Shown here: piece by piece, positions 42,694-51,669 of the stretch | How the letters are laid out: every line of letters begins with the position of its first letter | Numbering within the stretch: the first letter of the stretch is position 1 | Source: Isoptericola chiayiensis | Lineage (GTDB): Bacteria; Actinomycetota; Actinomycetes; Actinomycetales; Cellulomonadaceae | Assembly: GCF_013149805.1 (NCBI RefSeq) | Contig: NZ_JABEZT010000003.1 | Coordinates: 1 to 64,000, forward strand | Reading direction: 5' to 3' | Length of the DNA: 64,000 nucleotides | Notes under the pieces: generated by a model | Seen by the model: the letters and a program-made list of their open reading frames with translations, nothing else | Database searches by the model: none | Told to the model about the DNA's origin: nothing | Position numbers and translations under genes: made by a program

Positions 42694-45600
42694 TCAGCCG
42701 GCGTAGGTCTCGAACTCCGCCACCCGCGGCGTCCCGGAGGACGAGGTGATGACGAAGTCGATCTTGCTGGTCGACGTCGCGGCGAACGAGATCGCCCCGG
42801 CGCCGGTGCCGCTGGTCAGCACGTCACCGGTGTCGTGGTCGACGACCTGGTACGACCCGATGGTCCCGGCCGTGCCGGAGGCCTCGCGGATCACGATCGT
42901 GGAGACGGTGCGGTCGCCGTCCCACTTGATCGAGATGCGACCCGTGGAGCCCTCCGGAGACCAGTAGGTCGACAGGTCACCGTCACGCACGTCGCCGTAG
43001 CTCGTGCCGCTCGCCTTCGACGAACCGTCCGAACCGGCACCGATCGACAGGTTGTCCCCGCTCGGCGGGTCGGTCGGGTCCGGGTCCTCCGTCGGCTCCG
43101 GGTCCGGCGTCGGCTCCTCGGTGGGCTCCGGGTCGGGCGTCGACCCGCCGAAGGTGACCTGCAGCGAACCGTCCACCGCGAACGACCAGTCCATGGCGCC
43201 GTCGTACGCGGAGCACGCCGAGCCGTCCGAGCCGTCCCAGAAGGAGTTGCCGCCGGCGTCGGTGCCCGAGTAGCGGTCGCTGGACCCGCTGTCGCAGGAC
43301 ACGTTGCCGCTGAACGTGTGCGAGCCCTCGTCGAAGTTGAAGTTGCGCTCCTCGTTGCCGATCGACACGTTGTTCGTGACGGTCATCGAGCCCGGGTTCG
43401 AGTTGTACGTGAACCCGTGCTTGCCGTTGTCCACGGCGTACGAGTCGCGGACCACGTGGTCGACCTCGATGTCCTCGCCGCCGAGCTTGAAGCCGTTGCG
43501 GTCGCCCGCCCCGGCCTGGGAACCGTCGGACAGCGTGCCGTTCTCGAAGGCCAGGGAGCTCTCGATGGTGACCTCGCCGACCGGCCCCGTCTCGGACTTG
43601 GTGTACAGGTCCCAGCCGTCGTCGATGTTGTGGTGCGCCACCGTGTCCCGGAAGACGTTGCCCGGCCCGGAGGTCAGCTTGGCGGCGAACCCGTCGGCGT
43701 CCTCGCCGTCGGAGTCGGCGTTGTCGTGCGACTCGCTGGAGACGACGAGGTTGTACGACGGCCACTGGTCCCGCGGAGCACCCGCGATCAGGCGGGAGAG
43801 CTGCAGACCGGTGTCGTGGTTGTACCGGGTCACGACCCGCTCGATGACGTTGTGGTCGCCGCCGAGCAGGATGCCGTTGTCGCCGGCGTGCTGCACGACG
43901 ATGCCGTACACGTGCCAGTAGTCGCCGCCGATGGCCAGGCCACGGTTGGACGAGTCCTCCTCCTGCGCGGAGAAGTCCAGCACCGGGGTCTGGCCCGGGA
44001 GCGCGGACAGCAGCGTGCGGTCACCGGCCAGCCCGTCGTTGCCGGGCTCGATCGTGACGGTGTCGTCCAGGTCGTAGGTGCCGCCCGCGAGGAAGATCTC
44101 CCCGCCCGCGTTCACCCGGTCGATCGCGGCGACCAGCGTGGTCGGGTCGGACTCCGTGCCGGCCGCTCCGGCGGACCCGCCGGGGGCGACGTAGAGGGTG
44201 TCGGCGCCCGGCTGCGGCTCGTCGGTCGGCTCCGGGGTGGGCTCGTCCGTGGGGTCCGGCGTCGGGTCCTCCGTGGGCTCCGGGTCCGACGGCGAACCGG
44301 CGTAGGTCTCGAACTCGGCGACCCGCGGGGTGCCGGACGACGAGGTGATCTCGAAGTTGATCTTGCTCAGCGAGGTGGTCGGGACGTCGATCGCTCCCGC
44401 GCCGCTGCCGGTGGCCAGCACCTGGCCGGTGTCGTGGTTCTGCACCTGCCAGGAGCCGATGTTGCCCTCGGCGCCGGCGGCCTCGCGGATCACGATCGAG
44501 GAGACGGTGCGGCCTCCGTCCCACTTGATCGAGATGCGTCCGGTGCTGCCCGACGGGGACCAGTAGGTGGCCATGTCACCGTCGCGCACGTTGCCGTAGC
44601 TGGTCCCGTCGCCCTTCGAGGAACCGTCCGAACCGGCGCCGATGGAGAGGTTCTCGCCGCTGGGCGGGTCAGTCGGGTCCGGGTCCTCCGTGGGCTCCGG
44701 GTCGGGCGTGGGCTCCTCGGTGGGCTCGGGGTCCGGGTCCTCCGTGGGCTCCGGCGTCGGCTCCGGCTCGGTCGGCTCGCACGACCCGTCCGAGACCCGC
44801 AGGCCGGTGTTCGCCCCGGCGGTCTCGGCGAGCAGGTTCGGCACGCACTCGGCACCGTCGAGGTCGTACGAGTACGGCACGGAGACGGAACCGGTCGACG
44901 TCGGGTTCGGCCCGGCCGGGTGGTTGTCGTCGTCGTCGGCGGTCCAGGTGATGTTGTCCCAGATGTTGCCGCTGACCTCCCACGTGCCCATGTCGTTGGT
45001 GTAGAAGGTCCCGAGCGGGTCCTTCGAGTCCTGGAAGTAGTTGTTCTCGACCAGCGCCTGGGCACCGAGCCGCGAGTTGATGCCGGACTTGGTGAGCCCG
45101 ACGAAGTGGTTGTTGTACGAGTGCGCGGTGCCGGCCCGCAGGAGCGGGGTCCGCGAGTCGATGTTCTGGTAGAGGTTGTGGTGGTAGGTGACCGGGCCGT
45201 TGCCGGTGTCGCCGTCGCTGGAGCCGACGAGTCCGCCGCGACCGGAGTTGCGCAGGATCGAGTACGACAGCGTGACGTAGGTGGTGTCGGCCTTCATGTC
45301 GAAGAGCGCGTCGTAGCCGTCGGACTCCCCGCCCGAGGCCTCCAGGGTGAGGTGGTCGGCCCACACGTTCGACACGTCGGACTCCATGCCGATCGCGTCG
45401 CCGCCGTTGGAGGTGGGGGAGCCGGACTTCTTGACGTTTCGCACGTGCAGGTTCTGGAGGATGACGTTCTCGGCGGACCGCAGATGGATGCCGAGCTCGT
45501 CGAACAGGGCACCGGAGCCGACGCCCACGATCGAGACGTTGCTGACCTCCTTGATCTCGATCTTGTCGTCGGCGGTGTTGCACGAGTCGCCGGACACCTT

Positions 45601-45885
45601 CGAGGTGTTGCCGTGGTCGATGGTGCCCTCGACCTCGATGATGATCGGCGTGTCGCTGCTGGCCCGGTTGCACAGGGCCGCGTGGATCTCGGTGCCGGTG
45701 GTGGCGCGGACCGTCTGTCCGCCTGCACCGCCAGTGGTGCCTCCGTCCTGCGTGGCGAACCCGGTCGCGCTGCCGGTGACGGCGGCCTGGGCCGAGGACA
45801 CGGACAGTGCCGTGACGCCCATGGTCGTCGCCAGGGCCAGTGCGACCCCGCCGGCGCCGACGCGGGCTGCGGCTGTGCGTCTCAT
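42694..45885 (-). CDS. Secreted bifunctional pectate lyase (PL1-CBM-PL9-CBM)
   Basis: A 1063-residue enzyme. Residues 1-35 are a signal peptide ending in AQAA. A PL1-type parallel beta-helix (about 36-370) carries NVWADHLTLE, the PL1 vWiDH-like motif. A Pro/Glu/Asp-Thr linker follows, then a discoidin-like/CBM32-type module (about 410-528), a second linker, a PL9-type catalytic domain (about 560-910) with the signatures YNHDTGLQLSR and SDGEDADGFAAK, and a second, nearly identical CBM module (about 942-1063). PL1 and PL9 both cleave polygalacturonate by beta-elimination with calcium; joining them should combine different modes on pectin. It is a single-gene transcript with a strong terminator and paired operators upstream. 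Confidence 0.93.
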   Translation of the reverse strand: MRRTAAARVGAGGVALALATTMGVTALSVSSAQAAVTGSATGFATQDGGTTGGAGGQTVRATTGTEIHAALCNRASSDTPIIIEVEGTIDHGNTSKVSGDSCNTADDKIEIKEVSNVSIVGVGSGALFDELGIHLRSAENVILQNLHVRNVKKSGSPTSNGGDAIGMESDVSNVWADHLTLEASGGESDGYDALFDMKADTTYVTLSYSILRNSGRGGLVGSSDGDTGNGPVTYHHNLYQNIDSRTPLLRAGTAHSYNNHFVGLTKSGINSRLGAQALVENNYFQDSKDPLGTFYTNDMGTWEVSGNIWDNITWTADDDDNHPAGPNPTSTGSVSVPYSYDLDGAECVPNLLAETAGANTGLRVSDGSCEPTEPEPTPEPTEDPDPEPTEEPTPDPEPTEDPDPTDPPSGENLSIGAGSDGSSKGDGTSYGNVRDGDMATYWSPSGSTGRISIKWDGGRTVSSIVIREAAGAEGNIGSWQVQNHDTGQVLATGSGAGAIDVPTTSLSKINFEITSSSGTPRVAEFETYAGSPSDPEPTEDPTPDPTDEPTPEPTDEPQPGADTLYVAPGGSAGAAGTESDPTTLVAAIDRVNAGGEIFLAGGTYDLDDTVTIEPGNDGLAGDRTLLSALPGQTPVLDFSAQEEDSSNRGLAIGGDYWHVYGIVVQHAGDNGILLGGDHNVIERVVTRYNHDTGLQLSRLIAGAPRDQWPSYNLVVSSESHDNADSDGEDADGFAAKLTSGPGNVFRDTVAHHNIDDGWDLYTKSETGPVGEVTIESSLAFENGTLSDGSQAGAGDRNGFKLGGEDIEVDHVVRDSYAVDNGKHGFTYNSNPGSMTVTNNVSIGNEERNFNFDEGSHTFSGNVSCDSGSSDRYSGTDAGGNSFWDGSDGSACSAYDGAMDWSFAVDGSLQVTFGGSTPDPEPTEEPTPDPEPTEDPDPTDPPSGDNLSIGAGSDGSSKASGTSYGDVRDGDLSTYWSPEGSTGRISIKWDGDRTVSTIVIREASGTAGTIGSYQVVDHDTGDVLTSGTGAGAISFAATSTSKIDFVITSSSGTPRVAEFETYAG

Positions 45886-46037
45886 GTCGTCTCTCCTTCG
45901 TCGTTGAATTCGGGACTGCGTCCTGCTGTGGTCCGGTGCGCTTCGTCGCGCCCTGCTCCGGCGCTCGCGCGCCTCCCCCTACGTGTCCCGCTCCGACGCT
46001 GGAGCGACGACACCCAGACCAGGCACTCACCTGCGAG

Positions 46038-46072
46038 ATACCGGTTTCTGGATCCTAGAGACCGGTTTCTCA
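46038..46072. promoter_or_regulatory. Paired CCGG-centred operators upstream of the pectate lyase
   Basis: Two copies of GANACCGGTTTC, each an imperfect palindrome with one mismatched pair, start at 46038 and 46059, exactly 21 bp (two helical turns) apart on the same face of the DNA. They lie about 155 bp upstream of the pectate lyase start. The CCGG core is like the LacI-family operators near 11316 but the flanks differ, so a different repressor is likely. The rest of the 544-bp gap 45886-46429 is lower in GC around 46075-46170 and shows no gene I can support; it must hold the promoters of the divergent lyase and response-regulator genes. Confidence 0.55.
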
Positions 46073-46429
46073 TGGCGCAAGACCTGGTTATTTGGTTGGC
46101 GCTTTACTGTTGATGACACCGAAGTTGATTGGGTATGGCCCCTGCCAGACCTGATTTCGTCCGGGTGAAATCTGGCCATATCGGCGCGCAGGCCTTGCGC
46201 TGCGGCGCAGAACCACTCGCGCGAGCAACACTTCCCGGCACCCCCGACGCCCGGCAGCACGCGCGGCCGAGTCTGTGGCTCGCGTCAATCATCAACGCGC
46301 AACGTGCCTGGAAGTGGTCGAGGTGAGGCAATCCCTGCCGGGCGTCTTCACAAGATCTCCGCATCACGCCGAGGAGGCCGCGCCGTGGGCACGCCTGCGC
46401 TCCGGGCAACGAACCACTAGCGTGAGCCC

Positions 46430-47194
46430 ATGACCGCAGCAGGGTTCCCTACTCCTGGCGGTGCGTCCGCCGCTGCCGAACGCACCGCGGTCGTCGTCGA
46501 GGACGACGACGAGATCCGCGACCTGCTGGAAGAGGTCCTGACACACGCAGGCTTCGAGACCTCGTCGGCCGCCGACGGCCGCTCCGGGGTCGAGCTCGTG
46601 GAACGCATCGACCCCCTGGTCACGACGCTGGACGTCAGCCTGCCGGACATCGACGGCTTCGAGGTGTGCCGCAGGATCCGCGCGGTGTCGAACACCATCA
46701 TCATCATGCTCACCGCTCGTACCGACGAGATCGACACCCTGATGGGCCTCGAGGCCGGCGCGGACGACTACCAGACCAAACCGTTCCGCCCCCGCGAGCT
46801 CCGGGCGCGCATCGAGGCGATCATGCGTCGGCAGCGCCGGGGCAGCACGGCGACACCGGCGTCCGCGTCGTCACCGGCGCTCGACGGACTCACGATCGAC
46901 GTCCCCGCCCGCACGGTCAGCGTCGACGATGTCGAGGTCCACCTGACCCGTAGCGAGTTCGACCTGCTGGCCGCCCTCGCCGGTGAGCCCGGACGAGTGC
47001 TGACCAAGGACGCCCTGGTCCGGGTGCTCTGGGGGGACGAGTACGACGCCGGCACGCTGGTGACGAGCTCGGACCATCGTCGCGTCGAGGTGCACCTGGC
47101 GAACCTGCGCCGCAAGATCGGCGACGACCCGAACGCCCCGCGGTGGATCCGGACGATCCGCGGCGTCGGCTACCGCTTCGACCAGCGCGCCTGA
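46430..47194 (+). CDS. OmpR/PhoB-type response regulator
   Basis: A 254-residue two-component regulator. The receiver domain (about 18-130) has the acidic pocket VEDDDE, the phospho-acceptor D68 in TLDVSLPDIDG and K117 in DYQTKPF. A winged-helix DNA-binding domain (about 150-250) ends in RWIRTIRGVGYRF, typical of OmpR. There is no kinase immediately next to it on the same strand; the hybrid kinase 1.4 kb away and the Hpt-like proteins between are the likely partners. Its stop overlaps the end of the first Hpt-like gene by 25 bp. Confidence 0.95.
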   Translation: MTAAGFPTPGGASAAAERTAVVVEDDDEIRDLLEEVLTHAGFETSSAADGRSGVELVERIDPLVTTLDVSLPDIDGFEVCRRIRAVSNTIIIMLTARTDEIDTLMGLEAGADDYQTKPFRPRELRARIEAIMRRQRRGSTATPASASSPALDGLTIDVPARTVSVDDVEVHLTRSEFDLLAALAGEPGRVLTKDALVRVLWGDEYDAGTLVTSSDHRRVEVHLANLRRKIGDDPNAPRWIRTIRGVGYRFDQRA

Positions 47195-47661
47195 GACAGC
47201 ACCGTCCGTACCAGGCCGGCCGAGACCTGCGCCTCGGCGATCATGTCGCGCGCCAGATGACGTGCCGAGCTGGTACCGGTGGCCGACGCGTCCAACGCGT
47301 CCTGACAGCGCCACGCGATCTTGGCGAACCGATCCAGTCCGAGCATCGCGGCCGAGCTGTGCAACGTCAGCAACCGGACTCGCGCCGTGTCGTCGTCACC
47401 GGCCACGAGCGCACGGCGGCAGGCAGCGAGGCGTCGCGGCAGCAGGTCGAGCCAGATCGTCGCGAAGCGCTCGACGGCACGCTCGTCGCCCTCGAGGTCC
47501 TCGACCAGGTCGTGCCACGCCCGCGCCACCGTCATCAGGTCGCCGGGCTGGTGGTCGACCGATGCCCGTGCCGCCGTGCGGGGGAACACGGCGGCACGAG
47601 CCATGACCTCGATGTCGCGGTCCTGTTCGGCGCCGCGTGCCTCGATGGAATCGGTCACCAC
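47170..47661 (-). CDS. Degenerate Hpt-domain-like protein
   Basis: A 163-residue, mostly helical protein. The helix RLLTLHSSAAMLGLDRFA aligns with the Hpt motif HxLKGSAxxxG, but the canonical phospho-His position is L98 and a His (H101) sits where the Lys normally is. It may therefore be a non-phosphorylated Hpt relative, or may use H101. It lies in a five-gene signalling set (two Hpt, two receivers, a hybrid kinase). GTG at 47661 is the likely start. The last 25 bp overlap the upstream response-regulator gene antisense. Confidence 0.7.
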   Translation of the reverse strand: MVTDSIEARGAEQDRDIEVMARAAVFPRTAARASVDHQPGDLMTVARAWHDLVEDLEGDERAVERFATIWLDLLPRRLAACRRALVAGDDDTARVRLLTLHSSAAMLGLDRFAKIAWRCQDALDASATGTSSARHLARDMIAEAQVSAGLVRTVLSQARWSKR

Positions 47662-47703
47662 TCCACTGTGGGACGCCGACCTTCGGGCAACGTCTCGCTC
47701 GCC

Positions 47704-48060
47704 TCAGGATTCCCTCAAGATCGTCGGATCGGGGCGCTCGTCGCCGGGCACCGCGTCCCGGAGACGGCCGACCATGGCGACGACCTCGTCGACCGCGGGC
47801 GACTCGTCGAGGGTGCCCTCGAGGTCTCGGGCCGATTCGGCCAGCTCGTCGTCGCCGAACGTCCCCGCGGAACCGGCCACGGCGTGGCAGAGCCGCCTGG
47901 CGTGGTCGCGCGCTTCCGGATCCTCCACCGCCTCGCCCGCCGGCCCGAGAAGCCGCACCACCTGCTCGACGCGTGCGCGGTTGCGCCGGCGGGCACGCGT
48001 CGCCAGCGCAGCCACGGCGTCGGCCAGGCCGTCGTCGTCCCGGTCGGCCGACGAGCTCAC
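47704..48060 (-). CDS. Hpt (histidine phosphotransfer) domain protein
   Basis: A 118-residue helical protein. The motif H59-AVAGSAGTFG matches the Hpt core HxLKGSAxxxG with the phosphorylated His in place (Lys replaced by Ala). It would relay phosphate from the hybrid kinase receiver to a response regulator. Its GTG start overlaps the stop of the single-domain receiver gene as GTGA, so these two are made together. Identification rests on the short motif, overall helicity and location. Confidence 0.75.
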   Translation of the reverse strand: MSSSADRDDDGLADAVAALATRARRRNRARVEQVVRLLGPAGEAVEDPEARDHARRLCHAVAGSAGTFGDDELAESARDLEGTLDESPAVDEVVAMVGRLRDAVPGDERPDPTILRES

Positions 48061-48443
48061 TCCTCCCACCCCAGCGCCGTGGCGAGCTGGTCCGCCAGGG
48101 TGAGGGGGTCGAACGGCTTGGTGATGACGGCGGCAGCACCGAGACCGTCGAGCCGGGAGATGTCCTGGGCCCCCACCTTCGCCGTCAGGAAGACGACCGG
48201 CGTCCGTCGCAGGTCCTCGACCTGGCGCAACCTCGACAGGACCGTTGGACCGTCCACCGTCGGCATCATCACGTCGAGCAGGATCGCATCGGGCCGGACC
48301 TGCCGCGCCAGCTCCACACCCTCGAAGCCGTCCGCGGCCGAGTAGCTCTCGTGACCGCCGGCCATCGACAAGGCCAACGTCGCCACCTCTCGGATCGACG
48401 GATCGTCGTCGATGACCACCACTCGTCGGTTGCTCGTCGACAT
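48057..48443 (-). CDS. Single-domain response regulator (receiver only)
   Basis: A 128-residue CheY-like protein. The acidic pocket is VVVIDDDPS, the phospho-acceptor is D57 in ILLDVMMPTVDG, and the conserved Lys is in AAVITKPFDPLTL. There is no output domain, so it probably passes phosphate to, or takes it from, the Hpt protein encoded by the overlapping next gene. It diverges from the hybrid kinase gene, with 122 bp between the starts holding both promoters. Confidence 0.93.
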   Translation of the reverse strand: MSTSNRRVVVIDDDPSIREVATLALSMAGGHESYSAADGFEGVELARQVRPDAILLDVMMPTVDGPTVLSRLRQVEDLRRTPVVFLTAKVGAQDISRLDGLGAAAVITKPFDPLTLADQLATALGWEE

Positions 48444-48565
48444 CTGCAGGCCCCCTCCCGCGTTCGTCCTGCGACGACGGTATCCCTCGGCAGCGATCCG
48501 TGCGTGCCGATCGTGACCGTGTCATCCGGTCGGCAGCGGCCTCGTCGCTCGCCTACGCTCGGCGC

Positions 48566-51166
48566 ATGGAGGATGCCAGGCGCACCGCGACGCGACTGCA
48601 CGACAGGTTCGTGCGCTGGTGCTGGACCGCGGGGGTCGTGCTGTTCGCCCTGCTCGTGGTCCTGACCGGACCGTTCGACGACGCCACCCGCGAACAGGTC
48701 TCCCGCGCAGCCATCGGTGCCGCCGGCGTCGTCGCCGCCATCAGCTGCGGGCTGCGCGCAGCACGGTCCGCCGGTCGGCGACGACGTGCGTGGGGGGCGC
48801 TTTCCCTGGGCGCCGTCATCGGCCTGACCGGCAACCTCTGGGCCGCCCTGGCCCAGGACCCCGCGACGGGAGACCTCGCCTACATCTCCGCGCTCGTCCT
48901 CGGCATCGTCGGTCTCGCGTTCTTCCCGACGGTCCGACCCCGCGGCCAGGACCTGGTACGGATGCTGCTCGACAGCGTCGTCGTCGGCGGTTCCGTGCTG
49001 TACATCGCCGTCTTCGCCGTGGTGCTCGACGCCCCGGTCGGCACCGCCCAGCCGGCCCTGACCGTCTACGCGCTCCCTGTCGTCGACGCGCTCCTGGCCA
49101 CGCTCGCCGTGCTGGTCATGACCCGCTCCAGCGCGGCCGAACGCGTCCCGCTGGTGCTCGTGGGCAGCGGGTTCGTCCTCTACGCGGTCGCGGACGTCGC
49201 CTTCGCGCTCCTCTCCGCCGGGACCGGCTTCGCGTTCGGCACCGTCGTCGACCTCGGCTGGGTGGGCGGCTATCTGGCGATCGCCGTCGCTGCTCGCCAC
49301 CCCGCAGCCTCCGGTAGCCCGGTCGCCAGCCCGCGCCACGACGGCTCACCCGTGCTCGGCACCGTGGTGACCTTCTGCCTGTTCCTCGCGGCGGCACTCG
49401 TCCGCGTCGGTCAGTCCGGTCAGAACGCCCCCTGGGTGGCGGACGCCCTCTGGGTCGCCGTGCTGGTCGCCGTCGTCGCACGCCAGATCCTCGTCGTGGT
49501 CGACAACGAGTCACTGCGGCACGGGCTGGAACAGCGCGTCGAACGACGCACCGCACAGCTCCGCGCGCTCGCGGGGGAGCGCGAGCGGACCCTCGAGTCC
49601 GTGGCCGACGGCATCTACGGCGTCGACCTCTCCGGACGGATCACCTTCATGAACGCCGCCGGAGCCCACGTTCTCGGTGCGGCACCCGACGACATGGTCG
49701 GGCACGAGGCGCACACCACGTTCCACACCACGCACGACGGGACCGGCGCGGAGAGCCCGGGCTGCTACGTCACGGCGGCACTGCAGGAGGGCTCCACCGC
49801 CACCGCGGTCCAGGACGTGTACCGCCGGCCCGACGGCAAAGAGGTGCCGGTCGAGGTCACCGCCGGCCCGCTCCGCGACGACGGCGCCGTCCGCGGCGCC
49901 GTCGTCGTCTTCCGCGACATCACCGAGCGCCGTGAGATGGAACGGATCAAGGACGAGTTCGTGTCCGTGGTCTCCCATGAGCTGCGGACTCCGCTGACCT
50001 CGATCCGCGGAGCCCTGGGACTCCTGGCGAGCGGCCTGCTCACCTCGGCGCCGGACCGCGCCGAGCGGATGGTCCAGGTGGCCCTGACCAGCAGCGAGCG
50101 CCTCGGACGGCTCGTCGACGACATCCTCGACATCGAGCGCATGGCAGCCGGTTCGACCCATCTCGATCTGGGCGAGCACCGGATCGGTGATCTGGTGGCG
50201 GAAGCCGCTGACCAGGTCTCGATCCTCGCCGGTGACGCCGACGTGAACCTGGACCCGACCGACTCCGACGAGCTCGTCGTCGCCGACCGGGACCGCATCG
50301 TCCAGACGGTGACGAACCTGCTGACCAACGCCGTGAAGTTCTCGCCGCCCGGGGGGACGGTGCGCGTGGGGGTCGCCGCGGTGGGTGACCTGCTCGAGGT
50401 GCGGGTCGACGACGAAGGTCGCGGCATCCCGCAGGAGAAGCTGGAGACGATCTTCCGACGGTTCGAGCAGGTCGACGCGTCCGACGCCCGGGAGCGGGGT
50501 GGTACCGGCCTGGGCCTCGCCATCGCTCGCAGCATCGTCGAGCGGCACGGCGGGCGGATCTGGGCGCTCAGCGACGGAGCGGGCCGGGGGTCGAGCCTGC
50601 GGTTCACGCTGCGACGCGCACGGCAGGTGGCGCCCGAGGACGCCGGGGCGCCGCCGGCGGACGGACGGACGGCGGCCGAGACCGGCACGGTCGAGCACCT
50701 GCCGAGGGAGTCGTCCGGGCCCGAGCGCGTGATCGTGGTCGACGACGACCCCTATGTCGTCGATGTGCTGCGCACGCTGCTGGAGGAGCAGGGCTACGAC
50801 GTCGTCGGCGTCACGGACGGCGACTCGGCGCTCGACGCGGCGGCGTCCGGTGCGGTCGCGGCGATCGTGCTCGATCTGGCGATGCCCGGCACCGACGGCA
50901 ACGACGTGCTGATCGCCCTCCGGCAGGACCCGGACCTGGCGGACGTCCCCGTGGTCATCGTCTCGGTCACGACGCCCCTCGAGAACCCGGACGTCTCCCA
51001 CCTGGCCGAGGCCTGGCTCGTCAAGCCCGTCGACCCGGGCCGCCTGCTGCGCGCCGTCCGCGACGCCGTCCGGGGCGGTGCCCGACGACGCCCGGTGGAC
51101 ACCGCACCCCAGCCTCGGACAGTATCCGCACCGGCCCCCGCTCCGCCCGACCCGAGGAACACATGA
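48566..51166 (+). CDS. Hybrid sensor histidine kinase with C-terminal receiver
   Basis: An 866-residue membrane kinase. About 8 transmembrane helices (residues 18-310) form an integral-membrane sensor of MASE type, then a PAS domain (about 345-465), a HisKA domain with H471 in SVVSHELRTPLTSIRG, an ATPase domain with NLLTNAVKFSPPGG, and a receiver with VVDDDPYVV and D770 in IVLDLAMPGTDG. The built-in receiver and the Hpt neighbours imply a four-step phosphorelay. The ATG at 48566 is taken over a longer upstream frame. Its TGA stop overlaps the ATG of the arginine decarboxylase gene. Confidence 0.94.
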   Translation: MEDARRTATRLHDRFVRWCWTAGVVLFALLVVLTGPFDDATREQVSRAAIGAAGVVAAISCGLRAARSAGRRRRAWGALSLGAVIGLTGNLWAALAQDPATGDLAYISALVLGIVGLAFFPTVRPRGQDLVRMLLDSVVVGGSVLYIAVFAVVLDAPVGTAQPALTVYALPVVDALLATLAVLVMTRSSAAERVPLVLVGSGFVLYAVADVAFALLSAGTGFAFGTVVDLGWVGGYLAIAVAARHPAASGSPVASPRHDGSPVLGTVVTFCLFLAAALVRVGQSGQNAPWVADALWVAVLVAVVARQILVVVDNESLRHGLEQRVERRTAQLRALAGERERTLESVADGIYGVDLSGRITFMNAAGAHVLGAAPDDMVGHEAHTTFHTTHDGTGAESPGCYVTAALQEGSTATAVQDVYRRPDGKEVPVEVTAGPLRDDGAVRGAVVVFRDITERREMERIKDEFVSVVSHELRTPLTSIRGALGLLASGLLTSAPDRAERMVQVALTSSERLGRLVDDILDIERMAAGSTHLDLGEHRIGDLVAEAADQVSILAGDADVNLDPTDSDELVVADRDRIVQTVTNLLTNAVKFSPPGGTVRVGVAAVGDLLEVRVDDEGRGIPQEKLETIFRRFEQVDASDARERGGTGLGLAIARSIVERHGGRIWALSDGAGRGSSLRFTLRRARQVAPEDAGAPPADGRTAAETGTVEHLPRESSGPERVIVVDDDPYVVDVLRTLLEEQGYDVVGVTDGDSALDAAASGAVAAIVLDLAMPGTDGNDVLIALRQDPDLADVPVVIVSVTTPLENPDVSHLAEAWLVKPVDPGRLLRAVRDAVRGGARRRPVDTAPQPRTVSAPAPAPPDPRNT

Positions 51167-51669
51167 CCTCCGCACTCACCATCCGCGTCAGCGCCGGCAC
51201 CGGTACCGGCCGGACGACCTTGGCCGCCTTCGACGCCGCGCTCCTCGCCGCCGGCGTCGGCGACTTCAACCTGGTCCGCCTCAGCTCGGTGGTACCTCCC
51301 GGCAGCCGCGTGGAGGCCGTGACAGGACGGGACCAGATCGTCGGGGAGCACGGCGACGCCCTGTACTGCGTGTACGCCGAGGCGCACGCCTCGCTGCCCG
51401 GGCACGAGGCGTGGGCCGGGGTGGCCTGGTCGCAGCACGAGGACGGCAGCGGGGCGGGACTGTTCGTCGAGCACGAGGGGCCGTCGCACGAGCAGGTCGC
51501 GACCGACCTGACCCACAGCCTCGAGGACCTGTCGGCTTCCCGCGGGGGAGTCTTCCGCCCGGCGGGCCGGAGCATCACCGGCATCACGTGCGACACCTTG
51601 CCCGTGTCCGCCGTCGTCGTGGCGTCGTTCAGCCGTTCCGGGTGGCAGGAGACGTCCGGTGCGCGCTGA
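51163..51669 (+). CDS. Pyruvoyl-dependent arginine decarboxylase
   Basis: A 168-residue PvlArgDC-family protein. These enzymes self-cleave to make a pyruvoyl group and convert arginine to agmatine, a polyamine precursor. The self-cleavage site S41-S42 lies in NLVRLSSVVPPGS, matching the family site, and the region VVPPGSRVEAVTGRDQI is also characteristic. The start overlaps the stop of the hybrid kinase as ATGA, an uncommon context for a metabolic enzyme. The 3' end overlaps the start of the next gene by 11 bases. No agmatinase is nearby. Confidence 0.88.
   Translation: MTSALTIRVSAGTGTGRTTLAAFDAALLAAGVGDFNLVRLSSVVPPGSRVEAVTGRDQIVGEHGDALYCVYAEAHASLPGHEAWAGVAWSQHEDGSGAGLFVEHEGPSHEQVATDLTHSLEDLSASRGGVFRPAGRSITGITCDTLPVSAVVVASFSRSGWQETSGAR

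Noticed and set aside
42631-46113. A 1160-codon plus-strand frame opposite the pectate lyase
   Set aside because: It is a shadow of the lyase gene; composition is Val/Arg/Gly repeats without domains.
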